Shown here: piece after piece, positions 52,271-61,305 of the stretch | Layout: every line of letters begins with the position of its first letter | Position numbering within the stretch: the stretch's first letter is position 1 | DNA from: VXNE01 sp963665455 | Lineage (GTDB): Bacteria > Pseudomonadota > Gammaproteobacteria > Pseudomonadales > Azotimanducaceae | DNA: 64,000 nucleotides | Assembly (NCBI GenBank): GCA_963665455.1 | Contig: OY762279.1 | Span: 1,178,001 to 1,242,000 of the forward strand | Direction of reading: 5' to 3' | Position numbers and translations under genes: made by a program | Notes under the pieces: model-generated | Told to the model about the DNA's origin: nothing | Seen by the model: only the letters and a program-made list of their open reading frames with translations | Databases searched by the model: none

Positions 52271-54956
52271 GCAACAGGACACTCCGTTACTGCTCGTCGA
52301 CGGCTCGTCGTATCTCTTCCGCGCCTTCCACGCGCTGCCGGACCTCTCGACGGCGGACGGGTTTCCGACGGGTGCCGTGTTCGGCGTGATCAACATGCTG
52401 CGCAAGCTCGGCAAGGACTTCGAGGGCAGCCCGGTGGCGGTCGTGTTCGACGCCGCCGGCAAGTCCTTTCGTAACGACATCTACCCCGAGTACAAGGCCA
52501 ACCGCCCGCCGATGCCGGACGATCTGCGGAGCCAGATCGAGCCCATTCACCAGATCATCGAGGCGATGGGGATGCCGCTCCTGATCGTGCCGGACGTGGA
52601 GGCAGACGACGTGATCGGCACCCTCGCCGCCCAGGCGACGGCGAGCCGCCGGCACACGGTCGTCTCGACTTCGGACAAGGACATGGCGCAACTCGTGAGC
52701 GAGTACGTGACGCTCGTCAACACGATGAGCGAGACGACCACGGACCGGGACGGGGTCGTTGCGAAATACGGCGTGCCGCCGGAGCGCATCGTCGACTATC
52801 TCGCGCTGATGGGCGACAGCGTGGACAACATTCCCGGCGTCCCGAAGGTCGGCCCGAAGACGGCGGCCAAGTGGATCGGTCAGTTCGGGGGCCTCGACGA
52901 AGTGATCGCGGGGGCCGACGCCGTGAAGGGCAAGGTCGGTGAGAACCTTCGTGCGACGCTGGACCAACTGCCGCTGTCGCGGGAGCTGGCCACGATCCGT
53001 TGCGACGTGGAGCTTGAGGTGGCCCTCGAGGATTTGGTGCCGGGGGCTCCGGATGAGGCCGCGCTCGCGGAACTCTTCGAGCGGCTCGAGTTCAAGTCCT
53101 GGCTGGTGGAGCTCGGCGTCGAGATCGAAGAGGCACCGCCTCCGCCCCGGGACTACGTGCGCGTAACGGACGAGGAGGGCCTCGAGGACTGGGCGCGTCG
53201 CCTCCGCGAGGCCGGGACGTTCGCGCTTGCGGTGCACACAGACCGGGGCCATTACATGGATGCCCGCATCGCGGGGTTCTCCCTTGCCGTGGAGCCGGGG
53301 GTCGCGGCCTACGTGCCGGTCGGGCACGACCTCGCGGGGGCGGACCAGTTGTCCCTCGCGGCGACGCTTGGGGTGCTCGGTCCGCTCCTGGAGGACCCGG
53401 CGTTGCGCAAGGTCGGGCACAACCTGAAGACGGCCCGCAACGTCCTGGCTCGGCACGACGTGGCGCTCGATGGCATCGCGTCGGACACGATGCTCGAATC
53501 CTACGTCCTCGACAGCGTCGGCACGCGCCGCCACAGCCTGGACGCCCTCGCGACGAAGCACTTGAAGTTCGAGCCGACGCGCTACGAGGACATCGCCGGC
53601 AAGGGCGCGAAGCAGCTCGACTTCCCGGCACTGACGCTCGAAGCGGCGGCGGACTTCGCGGCGGAAGAAGCGGATGTCGCCCTGCGGCTCCACGGGGCGC
53701 TCTGGCCACGGCTGGAGTCCACGGGACGGCTCCAGACCGTCTACGAGGACATCGAGCTGCCGCTCCTTGCCGTGCTTTCCCGGGTGGAGCAGGCGGGGGC
53801 GCTGGTCGATGCGGGGTTGCTGGCGGAACAGGGGCGTGAGCTGGGGGCGCGGGTGGAGGAACTGGCGGAGCAGGCGTACGAAGCGGCCGGCCATCCGTTC
53901 AATCTCGGTTCGCCCAAGCAGTTGCAGGAGGTGCTCTACGACGAGATGGGGCTCACCCCGCTGCGCAAGACGCAGACGGGACAGCGCTCGACGGCGGAGG
54001 CCGTGCTCCAGGAGTACGCCGACCGGGGCGAACCGTTGCCGCAGATCATCCTGGACCATCGGCAGGTCTCCAAGCTGAAGTCCACCTACACCGACACCCT
54101 CCCCCAGCAGGTCAATCAGCGCACCGGCCGCATCCACACCACCTATGGCCAAGCGGTGGCCGCCACGGGACGCCTCGCCTCGCAGGATCCGAACTTGCAG
54201 AACATCCCCATCCGCACCGAGGAAGGCCGCCGCATCCGCCAGGCGTTCGTCGCCCCGCCGGGCCGCAAGCTCGTCGCGGCGGACTATTCGCAGATCGAGC
54301 TGCGCATCATGGCGCACCTCTCGCGGGACGACGGGCTGGTGGGGGCCTTCGCGAGCGGCCTGGACGTGCACCGGGCGACGGCAGCGGAAGTGTTCGGCGT
54401 CGGCGTGGACGACGTGAGCGGCGACCAACGGCGCAGCGCCAAGGCCATCAACTTCGGGCTGATCTACGGCATGTCCGCCTTCGGTCTCGGCCGCCAGCTA
54501 CGCGTCCCGCGCAACGTGGCCCAGGGCTACATCGACCTCTACTTCACCCGCTATCCCGGCGTGCGCGAGTACATGGACAGCACCCGCGCCCAGGCGCGCG
54601 AAGCAGGGTTCGTCGAGACGGTGTACGGACGCCGCCTCTATCTGCCGGAGATCAAGGCGAGGCAGGCCGCCCGGCGCCAGGCCGCGGAACGCACGGCCAT
54701 CAACGCCCCCATGCAGGGCACCGCCGCCGACATCATCAAGCGCGCCATGATCGACGTCGACGCTTGGCTCGCCGAAGCGGGCCTCGACGCGACGATGATC
54801 ATGCAGGTCCACGACGAGTTGGTGTTCGAGGTGGCGGAGGACGATGTCGGTGCGCTCGTGGACGGCGTCACCGAGCGCATGACGCGCGCCACGGACCTGT
54901 CGGTCGGCATGGTCGTGGACGTGGGCGTGGGGGACAACTGGGACGAGGCACATTGA
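52269..54956 (+). CDS. polA: DNA polymerase I with degenerate proofreading site
   Basis: The 895-residue enzyme has the 5' nuclease domain (residues 1-290: LLVDGSSYLFRAFHAL, DVEADDVIGTLA, GVPKVGPKTAAK), a 3'-5' exonuclease-like domain and an intact polymerase domain (DYSQIELRIMAHLS, RSAKAINFGLIYGMSAFGL, QVHDELVFEV). In the exonuclease domain the key acids are lost: the ExoI DTE position reads A321-V-H323, the ExoII D424 equivalent is A389, and the ExoIII Y-D pair is F463/E467. Length is near E. coli PolA. The gene starts inside the DUF2782-like gene's possible start and ends with TGATG overlap to a small gene. Confidence 0.97.
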   Translation: MQQDTPLLLVDGSSYLFRAFHALPDLSTADGFPTGAVFGVINMLRKLGKDFEGSPVAVVFDAAGKSFRNDIYPEYKANRPPMPDDLRSQIEPIHQIIEAMGMPLLIVPDVEADDVIGTLAAQATASRRHTVVSTSDKDMAQLVSEYVTLVNTMSETTTDRDGVVAKYGVPPERIVDYLALMGDSVDNIPGVPKVGPKTAAKWIGQFGGLDEVIAGADAVKGKVGENLRATLDQLPLSRELATIRCDVELEVALEDLVPGAPDEAALAELFERLEFKSWLVELGVEIEEAPPPPRDYVRVTDEEGLEDWARRLREAGTFALAVHTDRGHYMDARIAGFSLAVEPGVAAYVPVGHDLAGADQLSLAATLGVLGPLLEDPALRKVGHNLKTARNVLARHDVALDGIASDTMLESYVLDSVGTRRHSLDALATKHLKFEPTRYEDIAGKGAKQLDFPALTLEAAADFAAEEADVALRLHGALWPRLESTGRLQTVYEDIELPLLAVLSRVEQAGALVDAGLLAEQGRELGARVEELAEQAYEAAGHPFNLGSPKQLQEVLYDEMGLTPLRKTQTGQRSTAEAVLQEYADRGEPLPQIILDHRQVSKLKSTYTDTLPQQVNQRTGRIHTTYGQAVAATGRLASQDPNLQNIPIRTEEGRRIRQAFVAPPGRKLVAADYSQIELRIMAHLSRDDGLVGAFASGLDVHRATAAEVFGVGVDDVSGDQRRSAKAINFGLIYGMSAFGLGRQLRVPRNVAQGYIDLYFTRYPGVREYMDSTRAQAREAGFVETVYGRRLYLPEIKARQAARRQAAERTAINAPMQGTAADIIKRAMIDVDAWLAEAGLDATMIMQVHDELVFEVAEDDVGALVDGVTERMTRATDLSVGMVVDVGVGDNWDEAH

Positions 54957-55132
54957 TGGCAGATGAAGCGGGTCCTTTCGGACAGGACGGGCGCGACGAC
55001 GACGGCCCAAGAGAGGGCGAGTTGAACGAATGGCAAGTCGCGGAAGTCCGTGAGGCACTCGTGGAGGCGGACGCGCAGGAGTTCGCATCCGACGAAATGG
55101 TCGATGCGCTGCTCCGGAAGTGGGGAGCGTAG
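54956..55132 (+). CDS. Small protein with antitoxin-like C terminus
   Basis: A 58-residue acidic protein starts at ATG 54956, overlapping the polA stop (TGATG). Its end, EVREALVEADAQEFASDEMVDALLRKWG, read in parts, resembles the C-terminal helix of CopG/RelB-type antitoxins. No toxin gene follows; engB converges directly with touching stops. It may be an orphan antitoxin or an unrelated helper. Confidence 0.55.
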   Translation: MADEAGPFGQDGRDDDGPREGELNEWQVAEVREALVEADAQEFASDEMVDALLRKWGA

Positions 55133-55771
55133 CTACTGGGCGTCCGGGTTCCGGGCGGTGGTGGCGCTGGCATCGACGGTGTCGGCTTGCCCCATGAGAA
55201 ACGCGGCCACGTGCGCCTCCGCGACTTTCGCCCCGAGCCCCGATGCCGCGGAGAACGGGATGGCCTCGCCAGTGCCGAGATCGGCAAGTTGCCGCGCCAC
55301 GGCCCGCTGCACGGCGATCCGGGCACCTTGCTTCAGCTTGTCCGACTTGTTCAGGAGCGCGAGCAGGGGCGTACCCGTCTCGGCGGCCCAGTCGAGCATC
55401 TGCACGTCGAAGGGCTGCAGGGGATGGCGAGCGTCCATGATGAGCACCACGGCCGCCAAGTGTTCGCGGCGGGTGAGGTAGTCGTCGATCGCCCGGCTCC
55501 ACTGGGCGCGTTCCGCCTTGCCGGCCTTCGCGTAGCCGTAACCCGGCAGGTCCACGAGCCGCCCGCCGCCCTCGACGGCGAAGAAGTTGATGAGCCGTGT
55601 GCGTCCCGGCGTCTTGCTCACCCGCGCGAGCCGCTTCGAGCCGGTGAGGCGGTTCAGGGTGCTGGACTTCCCGGCGTTCGAGCGCCCGGCGAAGGCCACT
55701 TCGGGCTCGTCGTCCGGCGGACACTCGGCCCAGCGGGAGGCACTCGTGAGGAAGCGTGCGGAAAGGGGCAT
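55133..55771 (-). CDS. engB: Ribosome biogenesis GTP-binding protein EngB (YsxC/YihA)
   Basis: The 212-residue GTPase has GRSNAGKSS (G1), SKTPGRTRLINFF (G2), DLPGYGYA (G3) and NKSDKL (G4). It acts in 50S subunit assembly. The start at 55771 precedes SARFLTSA, typical of the family. It is divergent from cytochrome c4. Confidence 0.96.
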   Translation of the reverse strand: MPLSARFLTSASRWAECPPDDEPEVAFAGRSNAGKSSTLNRLTGSKRLARVSKTPGRTRLINFFAVEGGGRLVDLPGYGYAKAGKAERAQWSRAIDDYLTRREHLAAVVLIMDARHPLQPFDVQMLDWAAETGTPLLALLNKSDKLKQGARIAVQRAVARQLADLGTGEAIPFSAASGLGAKVAEAHVAAFLMGQADTVDASATTARNPDAQ

Positions 55772-55830
55772 GGCGGGTATAATCCGCTCGCCGCGACGCC
55801 GGTAGTGTAACCGTCTACCGTCCCGCCCCT

Positions 55831-55925
55831 GGGGAGCGCGAGGGGCTTGCCCCTCGCAAGGAAGAGCAGCGCGAGGGTGGCCCTCACAGGGGCTTGCCCC
55901 TCGCAAGGAAGGGGAGCGCGAGGGC
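55831..55925. repeat. Cluster of palindromic interspersed repeats
   Basis: Two full copies and one partial copy of a unit built on the palindrome GCGAGGGGCTTGCCCCTCGC, each followed by AAGGAAG, lie between engB and the cytochrome c4 gene. A copy of the same unit lies at 29737-29770. They could form strong hairpins; REP-like element. Confidence 0.75.
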
Positions 55926-55975
55926 CTCGGCAGCGACCGGGCGATGCCGCGGCAGTGTGCGGAACGAGCTTCGAA

Positions 55976-56569
55976 ATGCGTTATCTACGATGGACGGCCG
56001 CGGTCGTCCTGGCGGGGTCGATCAGCGCCGCCGAGGTCGAGACCATGGTGATCGCCTGCGCGGCGTGCCACGGCCAGGACGGCGTCACCGGCATCATGCC
56101 GGACTACCCGAGCATCGCCGGGCAGAACGAGCGCTATCTCCTCACCCAACTCCGGCTGCTCAAGTCCGGCGAGCGCCCCGCGCCGCTGATGGCGGGGCAG
56201 CTCGACATGCTCACCGACGAAGACCTCGCCAAGCTCGCGGCCTACTACGCGGCCATGCCGGGCACGGTGGGCCGCTCGTCGCCGGACAACCTCGACGCCG
56301 GCATGCGCATCTACCGGGGCGGCATCATGGAAAAGGGGGTGGCGGCCTGCACCGCGTGCCATTCGCCGGACGGCGGGGGCAACGGCCCGGCGGGCTTCCC
56401 GGGCCTCTCGGGACAGCGGTACGACTACGTGGTCGCGCAACTGGTGGCCTATCGGGAGGGACACCGGACCACCGACGAGGAGTTCGGCGGCATGATGCGC
56501 GACGTGGCGGCACGGCTGACGGACACCGAGATCGCGGCGTTGGCCAACTACGTCCAGGGCCTGTACTAA
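55976..56569 (+). CDS. Cytochrome c4 (diheme)
   Basis: The 197-residue protein has a signal peptide and two CXXCH heme sites, CAACH and CTACH, in two similar halves, as in cytochrome c4. It carries electrons in the periplasm to terminal oxidases. It sits between engB and dsbA as in many gammaproteobacteria. Confidence 0.93.
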   Translation: MRYLRWTAAVVLAGSISAAEVETMVIACAACHGQDGVTGIMPDYPSIAGQNERYLLTQLRLLKSGERPAPLMAGQLDMLTDEDLAKLAAYYAAMPGTVGRSSPDNLDAGMRIYRGGIMEKGVAACTACHSPDGGGNGPAGFPGLSGQRYDYVVAQLVAYREGHRTTDEEFGGMMRDVAARLTDTEIAALANYVQGLY

Positions 56570-56586
56570 GCCGGCGCGGCGAACCG

Positions 56587-57240
56587 GTGCGCTACCTTCT
56601 CGCCCTCAGCTTCGCGCTCGCCTTCGCCTACCTGATCCTAGGCTCGACGGCACACGCTGCCGAATTCGAGTCCGGCGTCCACTACGCCGAGCTGCCGATT
56701 CCGGTGGAAACCAACGCTCCAGAGGGCGCGGTGGAAGTGGTGGAGGTTTTCTCCTACGCCTGCATCCACTGCTACAACTTCGAGCCGTTCGTGCGCGCCT
56801 GGAAGGAACGGCAACCCGACGATGTCGCCTTTCGCCGGGTGCCGGCGGTGTTCAACCCGGTCTGGGAGATGCTGGGGCAGGCGTACTATGCGGCGGAAGC
56901 CCTCGGCGTGCTCGACGCGGTACACATGCCGCTCTTCGAGGCCATCCACGTGCACCGCATGGACATTCGCGACGCCGAGTTGCTCGGCCGCATCTTCCGG
57001 CGCTACGCGGATACGCCGGCGGAAGAGTTTTCCAAGGTGTTCCGCTCGTTCGGCGTGGTGAGTAGCGCCCGGCAGGCGCGCGCGCAGAGTCAGGCTTACC
57101 GAATCTCCGGCGTCCCGTCGCTGATCGTTGCCGGCAAGTACCGCATCGAGACGGGCATGGCGGGGGGCCTGGAGCAGATGCTGGCGGTCGTGGACTTCCT
57201 CGTCGAAAAAGAGCGGGGAGCAATCGCCGAGGCCGATTGA
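56587..57240 (+). CDS. dsbA: Thiol:disulfide interchange protein DsbA
   Basis: The 217-residue periplasmic protein has a signal peptide (LLALSFALAFAYLILGSTAHA) and a thioredoxin fold with active site CIHC in FSYACIHCYNFEP, where CPHC is usual. The cis-Pro is in SGVPSLIV. The start is GTG 56587, seventeen bases after cytochrome c4. It introduces disulfide bonds into secreted proteins. Confidence 0.94.
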   Translation: MRYLLALSFALAFAYLILGSTAHAAEFESGVHYAELPIPVETNAPEGAVEVVEVFSYACIHCYNFEPFVRAWKERQPDDVAFRRVPAVFNPVWEMLGQAYYAAEALGVLDAVHMPLFEAIHVHRMDIRDAELLGRIFRRYADTPAEEFSKVFRSFGVVSSARQARAQSQAYRISGVPSLIVAGKYRIETGMAGGLEQMLAVVDFLVEKERGAIAEAD

Positions 57241-57282
57241 GCCGCCGCCAAACCTCCCGCGATTCGCGCTATTCTCGGGCGC

Positions 57283-59928
57283 ATGGCGGAATTGAGCGAT
57301 GACTGGGAGATCGAGCAGCGGGAGTGGCTCGAGGCCCTCGACGGCGTCCTGGACGAACACGGCCCGGAGGGCACCAAGGCACTCCTGCGGCGGTTGCAGG
57401 ACGCGCTCTCCCGCCGGGGCGTCGTGCTGACGGACGCCGCCCTCAACACCCCCTACCGCAACACCATCCCCCTCTCCGAGCAGCCGCCGTACCCCGGCAG
57501 CATCGATGTCGAGACGCGCATCGAGAACATCCTGCGCTGGAACGCCGTGGCGATGGTCCTGCAGGCCTACGACTCGGGCTCGGGCGTGGGCGGGCACATC
57601 GCGACCTACCTGTCTGCGGCGACCATGATGGAGGTCGGCTTCCACCACATCTTCCGCGCGCCGGGGCCGGACTACGGCGGCGACCAAGTCCACTTCCAGG
57701 CGCACACGTCCCCCGGCGTATACGCCCGGGCCTGGCTCGAGGGCCGGCTCGACCTGGAGCAACTCAAGAACTTCCGGCGGGAACTCGCCGCCGAGGGCGG
57801 CCTGCCCTCCTATCCGCATCCGCGCCGCATGCCGGACTTCTGGCAGATGCCGTGCGCCAGCATGGGCCTCTCGACCCCGAGCGCCATCTATCAGGCGCGC
57901 TTCGCGAAGTATCTCGAGAGCCGGGGCCTGAAGCCCAAGAACGGCGGCAAGATCTGGAACTTCATCGGCGACGGGGAGTCCGACGAGCCGGAAGTCCTGG
58001 GCACCATCGACATCGCGGCGCGGGAACACTTGGACAACCTCGTCGTGGTCGTGAACTGCAACCTGCAACGGCTCGACGGTCCGGTGCGGGGCAACGGCAA
58101 GATCATCCAGGAACTCGAACGCGCCTTCCGGGGGGCGGATTGGCACGTCATCAAGGTGATCTGGGGCGGCGGTTGGGACGTGCTCTTCGAACGGGACACG
58201 AAGGGCATCCTACAGGCGCGGATGGAGCAGGCCGTCGATGGCGACTACCAGTTCTACACCGTCTCGCCCGGCGACGTGGTGCGCGAACACTGGGTGGAGC
58301 ACACCCCGGAGTTGCGGGACCTGATGGACTCCCTGAACGACGAGGAGATCCGCACCATCCGGCGGGGCGGCCACGACCACCACAAGATCTTCGCCGCCTT
58401 CAAGCAGGCGACCGAGGTGCAGGGCAAACCGTGCGTCGTGCTGCTCAAGACCGTGAAGGGCGACGGCCTGGGGCCGAAGTCCGAAGGGCGCAACACCGTC
58501 CATCAGAAGAAGCATCTCTCCGCCGACGAGCGGCGGGAACTGGCGGCTCGGCTCGGGATTCCCCTGCCGGACGATGCGGTCGTCGGGGCGGAGTTCTACC
58601 GGCCCCCGGAGGGCGGCGAGGAGATCCGCTACCTCAAGGCACGCCGCGAGGCCCTCGGCGGGAGCCTCCCGGCGCGGCAGGTGCATTGTGCGCGGCTGGA
58701 GGCGCCGCCCCTGGAGTTCTTCACCGACATGCTGCGCGGCTCCGGCAAGCGCGAGGTCTCGACCACGATGGCCGTCGTGCGGATGCTGCAAAGGCTGCTG
58801 CGCGACGACGGCCTCGGCCGCTACGTCGTTCCCATCGTGCCGGACGAGGCCCGCACCTTCGGCATGGATGGGTTGTTCCCGCAGGCGGGCATCTTCTCCC
58901 TCGAAGGCCAGCAGTATCAGCCGGTGGACGCCGGCACCATCGCCCCCTACCGGGAGGCGGAAGACGGCCAGATCCTCCAGGAAGGCATCTGCGAGACCGG
59001 CGCCATGGCCTCGTTCCTCGCCGCCGGCACGGCCTACGCCAACCACGGCCTGCCCATGATCCCGTTCTACATCTTCTACTCCATGTTCGGCTTCCAGCGC
59101 GTCGGGGACATGATCTGGGCGTGCGGGGACATGATGTGCAAGGGCTTCCTGCTCGGCGGCACGTCCGGCCGCACGACCCTGAACGGCGAGGGCGTGCAGC
59201 ACCAGGACGGCCACTCCCACGTGATGGCGTCCACCGTGCCGAACCTCGTGAGCTACGACCCGGCGTTCGCCTACGAACTCGCCGTCATCGTCCGCGACGG
59301 CATCCGGCGCATGTACGGCGAGTTCGAGGACGTCTTCTACTACGTCACGGTCACCAACCAGAACTACGTCATGCCGCCGATCCCCGAAGGTGCCGAGGAG
59401 GGGATCGTGGCCGGGATGTACTGCTTCCGGCGGGCGGAGGGGGCGCAGGTCAACCTGCTCGGCAGCGGCGCGATCATGATGGAGACCCTCGCTGCGGCGG
59501 AGATCCTGTCGGAACGGGGCATCCCGGCCAACGTCTGGAGCGTGACCAGCTACAACGAGCTGGCACGCCAGGGGACGCTGGCGGAACGCGAGCAGATGCT
59601 GAGCGTCGGCGGCGCGGAGACGCGGCCCTACGTGGAGGCACTACTGGCCAACGAGGAAGGCGTGTTCGTGGCCGCTTCGGACTACATGAAGGCGCTACCG
59701 CTATCGATATCGCGCTGGTTCCCGGGCGAGTACACGGTGCTCGGAACGGACGGCTTCGGGCTCTCCGAATCCCGCGAGTCGCTCAGGGACTACTTCGAGG
59801 TTTCGCGGGACTGGATCGCCTTCGCCGCGCTGTCGACCATGGCGCGGGCCAACCGCGTCAAGGCGAATGCGGCGATGGACTTCGCGCGGGAGCGGGAGCT
59901 GGATCTCAAGAAGGCGGCGGCTTGCTGA
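57283..59928 (+). CDS. aceE: Pyruvate dehydrogenase E1 component (homodimeric)
   Basis: The 881-residue E1 has the thiamine diphosphate motif GDGESDEPE and ending NCNLQ, the early DVETRIENILRWNAVAMV segment and the GTSGRTTLNGEGVQHQDGHS block. It decarboxylates pyruvate and acetylates the lipoyl group of E2. It begins 42 bases after dsbA; aceF and lpd are not in the window. Confidence 0.98.
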   Translation: MAELSDDWEIEQREWLEALDGVLDEHGPEGTKALLRRLQDALSRRGVVLTDAALNTPYRNTIPLSEQPPYPGSIDVETRIENILRWNAVAMVLQAYDSGSGVGGHIATYLSAATMMEVGFHHIFRAPGPDYGGDQVHFQAHTSPGVYARAWLEGRLDLEQLKNFRRELAAEGGLPSYPHPRRMPDFWQMPCASMGLSTPSAIYQARFAKYLESRGLKPKNGGKIWNFIGDGESDEPEVLGTIDIAAREHLDNLVVVVNCNLQRLDGPVRGNGKIIQELERAFRGADWHVIKVIWGGGWDVLFERDTKGILQARMEQAVDGDYQFYTVSPGDVVREHWVEHTPELRDLMDSLNDEEIRTIRRGGHDHHKIFAAFKQATEVQGKPCVVLLKTVKGDGLGPKSEGRNTVHQKKHLSADERRELAARLGIPLPDDAVVGAEFYRPPEGGEEIRYLKARREALGGSLPARQVHCARLEAPPLEFFTDMLRGSGKREVSTTMAVVRMLQRLLRDDGLGRYVVPIVPDEARTFGMDGLFPQAGIFSLEGQQYQPVDAGTIAPYREAEDGQILQEGICETGAMASFLAAGTAYANHGLPMIPFYIFYSMFGFQRVGDMIWACGDMMCKGFLLGGTSGRTTLNGEGVQHQDGHSHVMASTVPNLVSYDPAFAYELAVIVRDGIRRMYGEFEDVFYYVTVTNQNYVMPPIPEGAEEGIVAGMYCFRRAEGAQVNLLGSGAIMMETLAAAEILSERGIPANVWSVTSYNELARQGTLAEREQMLSVGGAETRPYVEALLANEEGVFVAASDYMKALPLSISRWFPGEYTVLGTDGFGLSESRESLRDYFEVSRDWIAFAALSTMARANRVKANAAMDFARERELDLKKAAAC

Positions 59929-59953
59929 TGCCCCACGGGTTGCGGGTTGCGGC

Positions 59954-60952
59954 CTAGCCGGCCTTCAACCGGGGCACTACTTCGGAAAACAGCCGCTCCA
60001 GGCTGTCCCCCATGCGCTCGGCGCGCAGCCCCGGCGGCACCGCCATCGTCACGATGTCGGTGATGCCGAACTCCGCGATGAATGTCCGGAGCTGGTCCAC
60101 GCACTCGTCGGCGTTGCCGATGATCCAAGTCTGGGGAATCGGTTCGACATCCCCCGGACCGAAACCCTCGCCGCTCTCTTCGAAGAACCGCCGGTAGAGC
60201 TCCATCCGGTAGCGCTCGGCCGCACGGATGACGGGCCAGTCAGTGTTGCGGTCATCCGTCACGAGGATGCTGCGGATGATGCCGACGCGATGGTCGCTCG
60301 GCGTGCGCCCGCTGTCGGTGAGCGTCTGATGCCAGCGGTCGAAGGTGACGCGCGGCCCTTGTGGCAGGAAGTGGGTGCCGTAGTGGGCGGCACGCAAGGC
60401 GCCGGCTTCCGACATCGCGGCAAGCCACAGGGGCGGGCCACCCTCCTGCACGTAGCCTGGCCTGATGGTCACGTCCTCGAACCGGTAGCGCTTGCCCGAA
60501 TAGCTGAAGCGCTTTCCCGTGAAGCAGCGTTGCAGGACCTCGACGCACTCGTTCGTCAGCGACAGCCGGCGCGAGACCGGGAAACCGAACCCGCGGAACT
60601 CGTGGGGTGCATACCCCATGCCGAGCCCCACCTCCACGCGCCCGCCCGAGAGGTTGTCCAGGACCGCGAGGTCCTCCGCCAAGCGGATGGGGTGATTGAA
60701 CGGAGCGAGGCAGATGTCCGTCCCGAAGCGCACGCGGCTGGTCACCGCCGCCATGGCCCCCGCGACGGGAATCCAGCTCGGCAGGTAGCCGTCCTCGACG
60801 AAGTGATGCTCGGTGAACCAGACGAGATCGGCCCCGAGCCCGTCCAGCCACTGCACCTGCTCCAGAACCTCGGCGTAGAGCGTCCGGTCGCTGACGCCTG
60901 AGTCCGGCGGGTTGCGGAAGTCGTAGCAGACGCCTATGCGTAGGGGGTTCAT
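59954..60952 (-). CDS. LLM-class flavin-dependent oxidoreductase (luciferase-like)
   Basis: The 332-residue TIM-barrel protein has VWFTEHHFVEDGY, the typical luciferase-like segment with His, plus RVRFGTDICLAPFNHPIRLAED and GGRVEVGLGMGYAPHEF. It likely uses FMNH2 or F420 for an oxygenase or reductase reaction on an unknown substrate. It converges with aceE and is divergent from vapBC. Confidence 0.85.
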   Translation of the reverse strand: MNPLRIGVCYDFRNPPDSGVSDRTLYAEVLEQVQWLDGLGADLVWFTEHHFVEDGYLPSWIPVAGAMAAVTSRVRFGTDICLAPFNHPIRLAEDLAVLDNLSGGRVEVGLGMGYAPHEFRGFGFPVSRRLSLTNECVEVLQRCFTGKRFSYSGKRYRFEDVTIRPGYVQEGGPPLWLAAMSEAGALRAAHYGTHFLPQGPRVTFDRWHQTLTDSGRTPSDHRVGIIRSILVTDDRNTDWPVIRAAERYRMELYRRFFEESGEGFGPGDVEPIPQTWIIGNADECVDQLRTFIAEFGITDIVTMAVPPGLRAERMGDSLERLFSEVVPRLKAG

Positions 60953-60987
60953 CGATGGCCTTCTGTCATGTGGGCGGGAATTCGTGC

Positions 60988-61006
60988 GTACTCGCAGGAC
61001 GAGTAC
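60988..61006. promoter_or_regulatory. Perfect inverted repeat upstream of vapB (candidate operator)
   Basis: GTACTCG and CGAGTAC are separated by five bases. The site lies between the divergent LLM and vapB genes, where VapB-VapC autoregulatory operators are usually found. Binding is inference. Confidence 0.45.
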
Positions 61007-61017
61007 CGATGATACGA

Positions 61018-61035
61018 TGTAGCAATCGATCTACA
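61018..61035. promoter_or_regulatory. Second inverted repeat upstream of vapB
   Basis: TGTAG and CTACA are separated by eight bases, 16 bases before the vapB ATG. A second operator candidate; short arms make chance possible. Confidence 0.35.
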
Positions 61036-61050
61036 CGCATTGTAAGCGCC

Positions 61051-61305
61051 ATGGCACTGAACATCCGGAACCGAACGACCGAGGAATTGGCGGCGACCCT
61101 GGCGAGGCTGACCGGAGAGACCAAGACGGAGGCCGTCACGAAGGCGCTGCACGACCGGCTGGAACGCGTTCGTCGAGAACGTACCGGTAGGAACCTGGCG
61201 GACGAGCTTGACGAGATCGCCCTGCACTGCGCCTCCCTCCCGATCCTCGATGACCGGGAGGCAGGGGACATTCTCGGCTACGACGATCATGGCTTGCCCG
61301 CCTGA
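61051..61305 (+). CDS. vapB: VapB-type antitoxin
   Basis: The 84-residue protein starts ALNIRNRTTEELAATLARLTG, the N-terminal DNA-binding motif of the Rv0623/PSK-type VapB antitoxin family, followed by a helical region and a short C-terminal toxin-binding segment. It overlaps vapC by TGATG. Confidence 0.9.
   Translation: MALNIRNRTTEELAATLARLTGETKTEAVTKALHDRLERVRRERTGRNLADELDEIALHCASLPILDDREAGDILGYDDHGLPA

Noticed and set aside
52287..54428. A frame of over 700 codons on the minus strand opposite polA
   Set aside because: Antisense shadow of polA with no recognisable domain.
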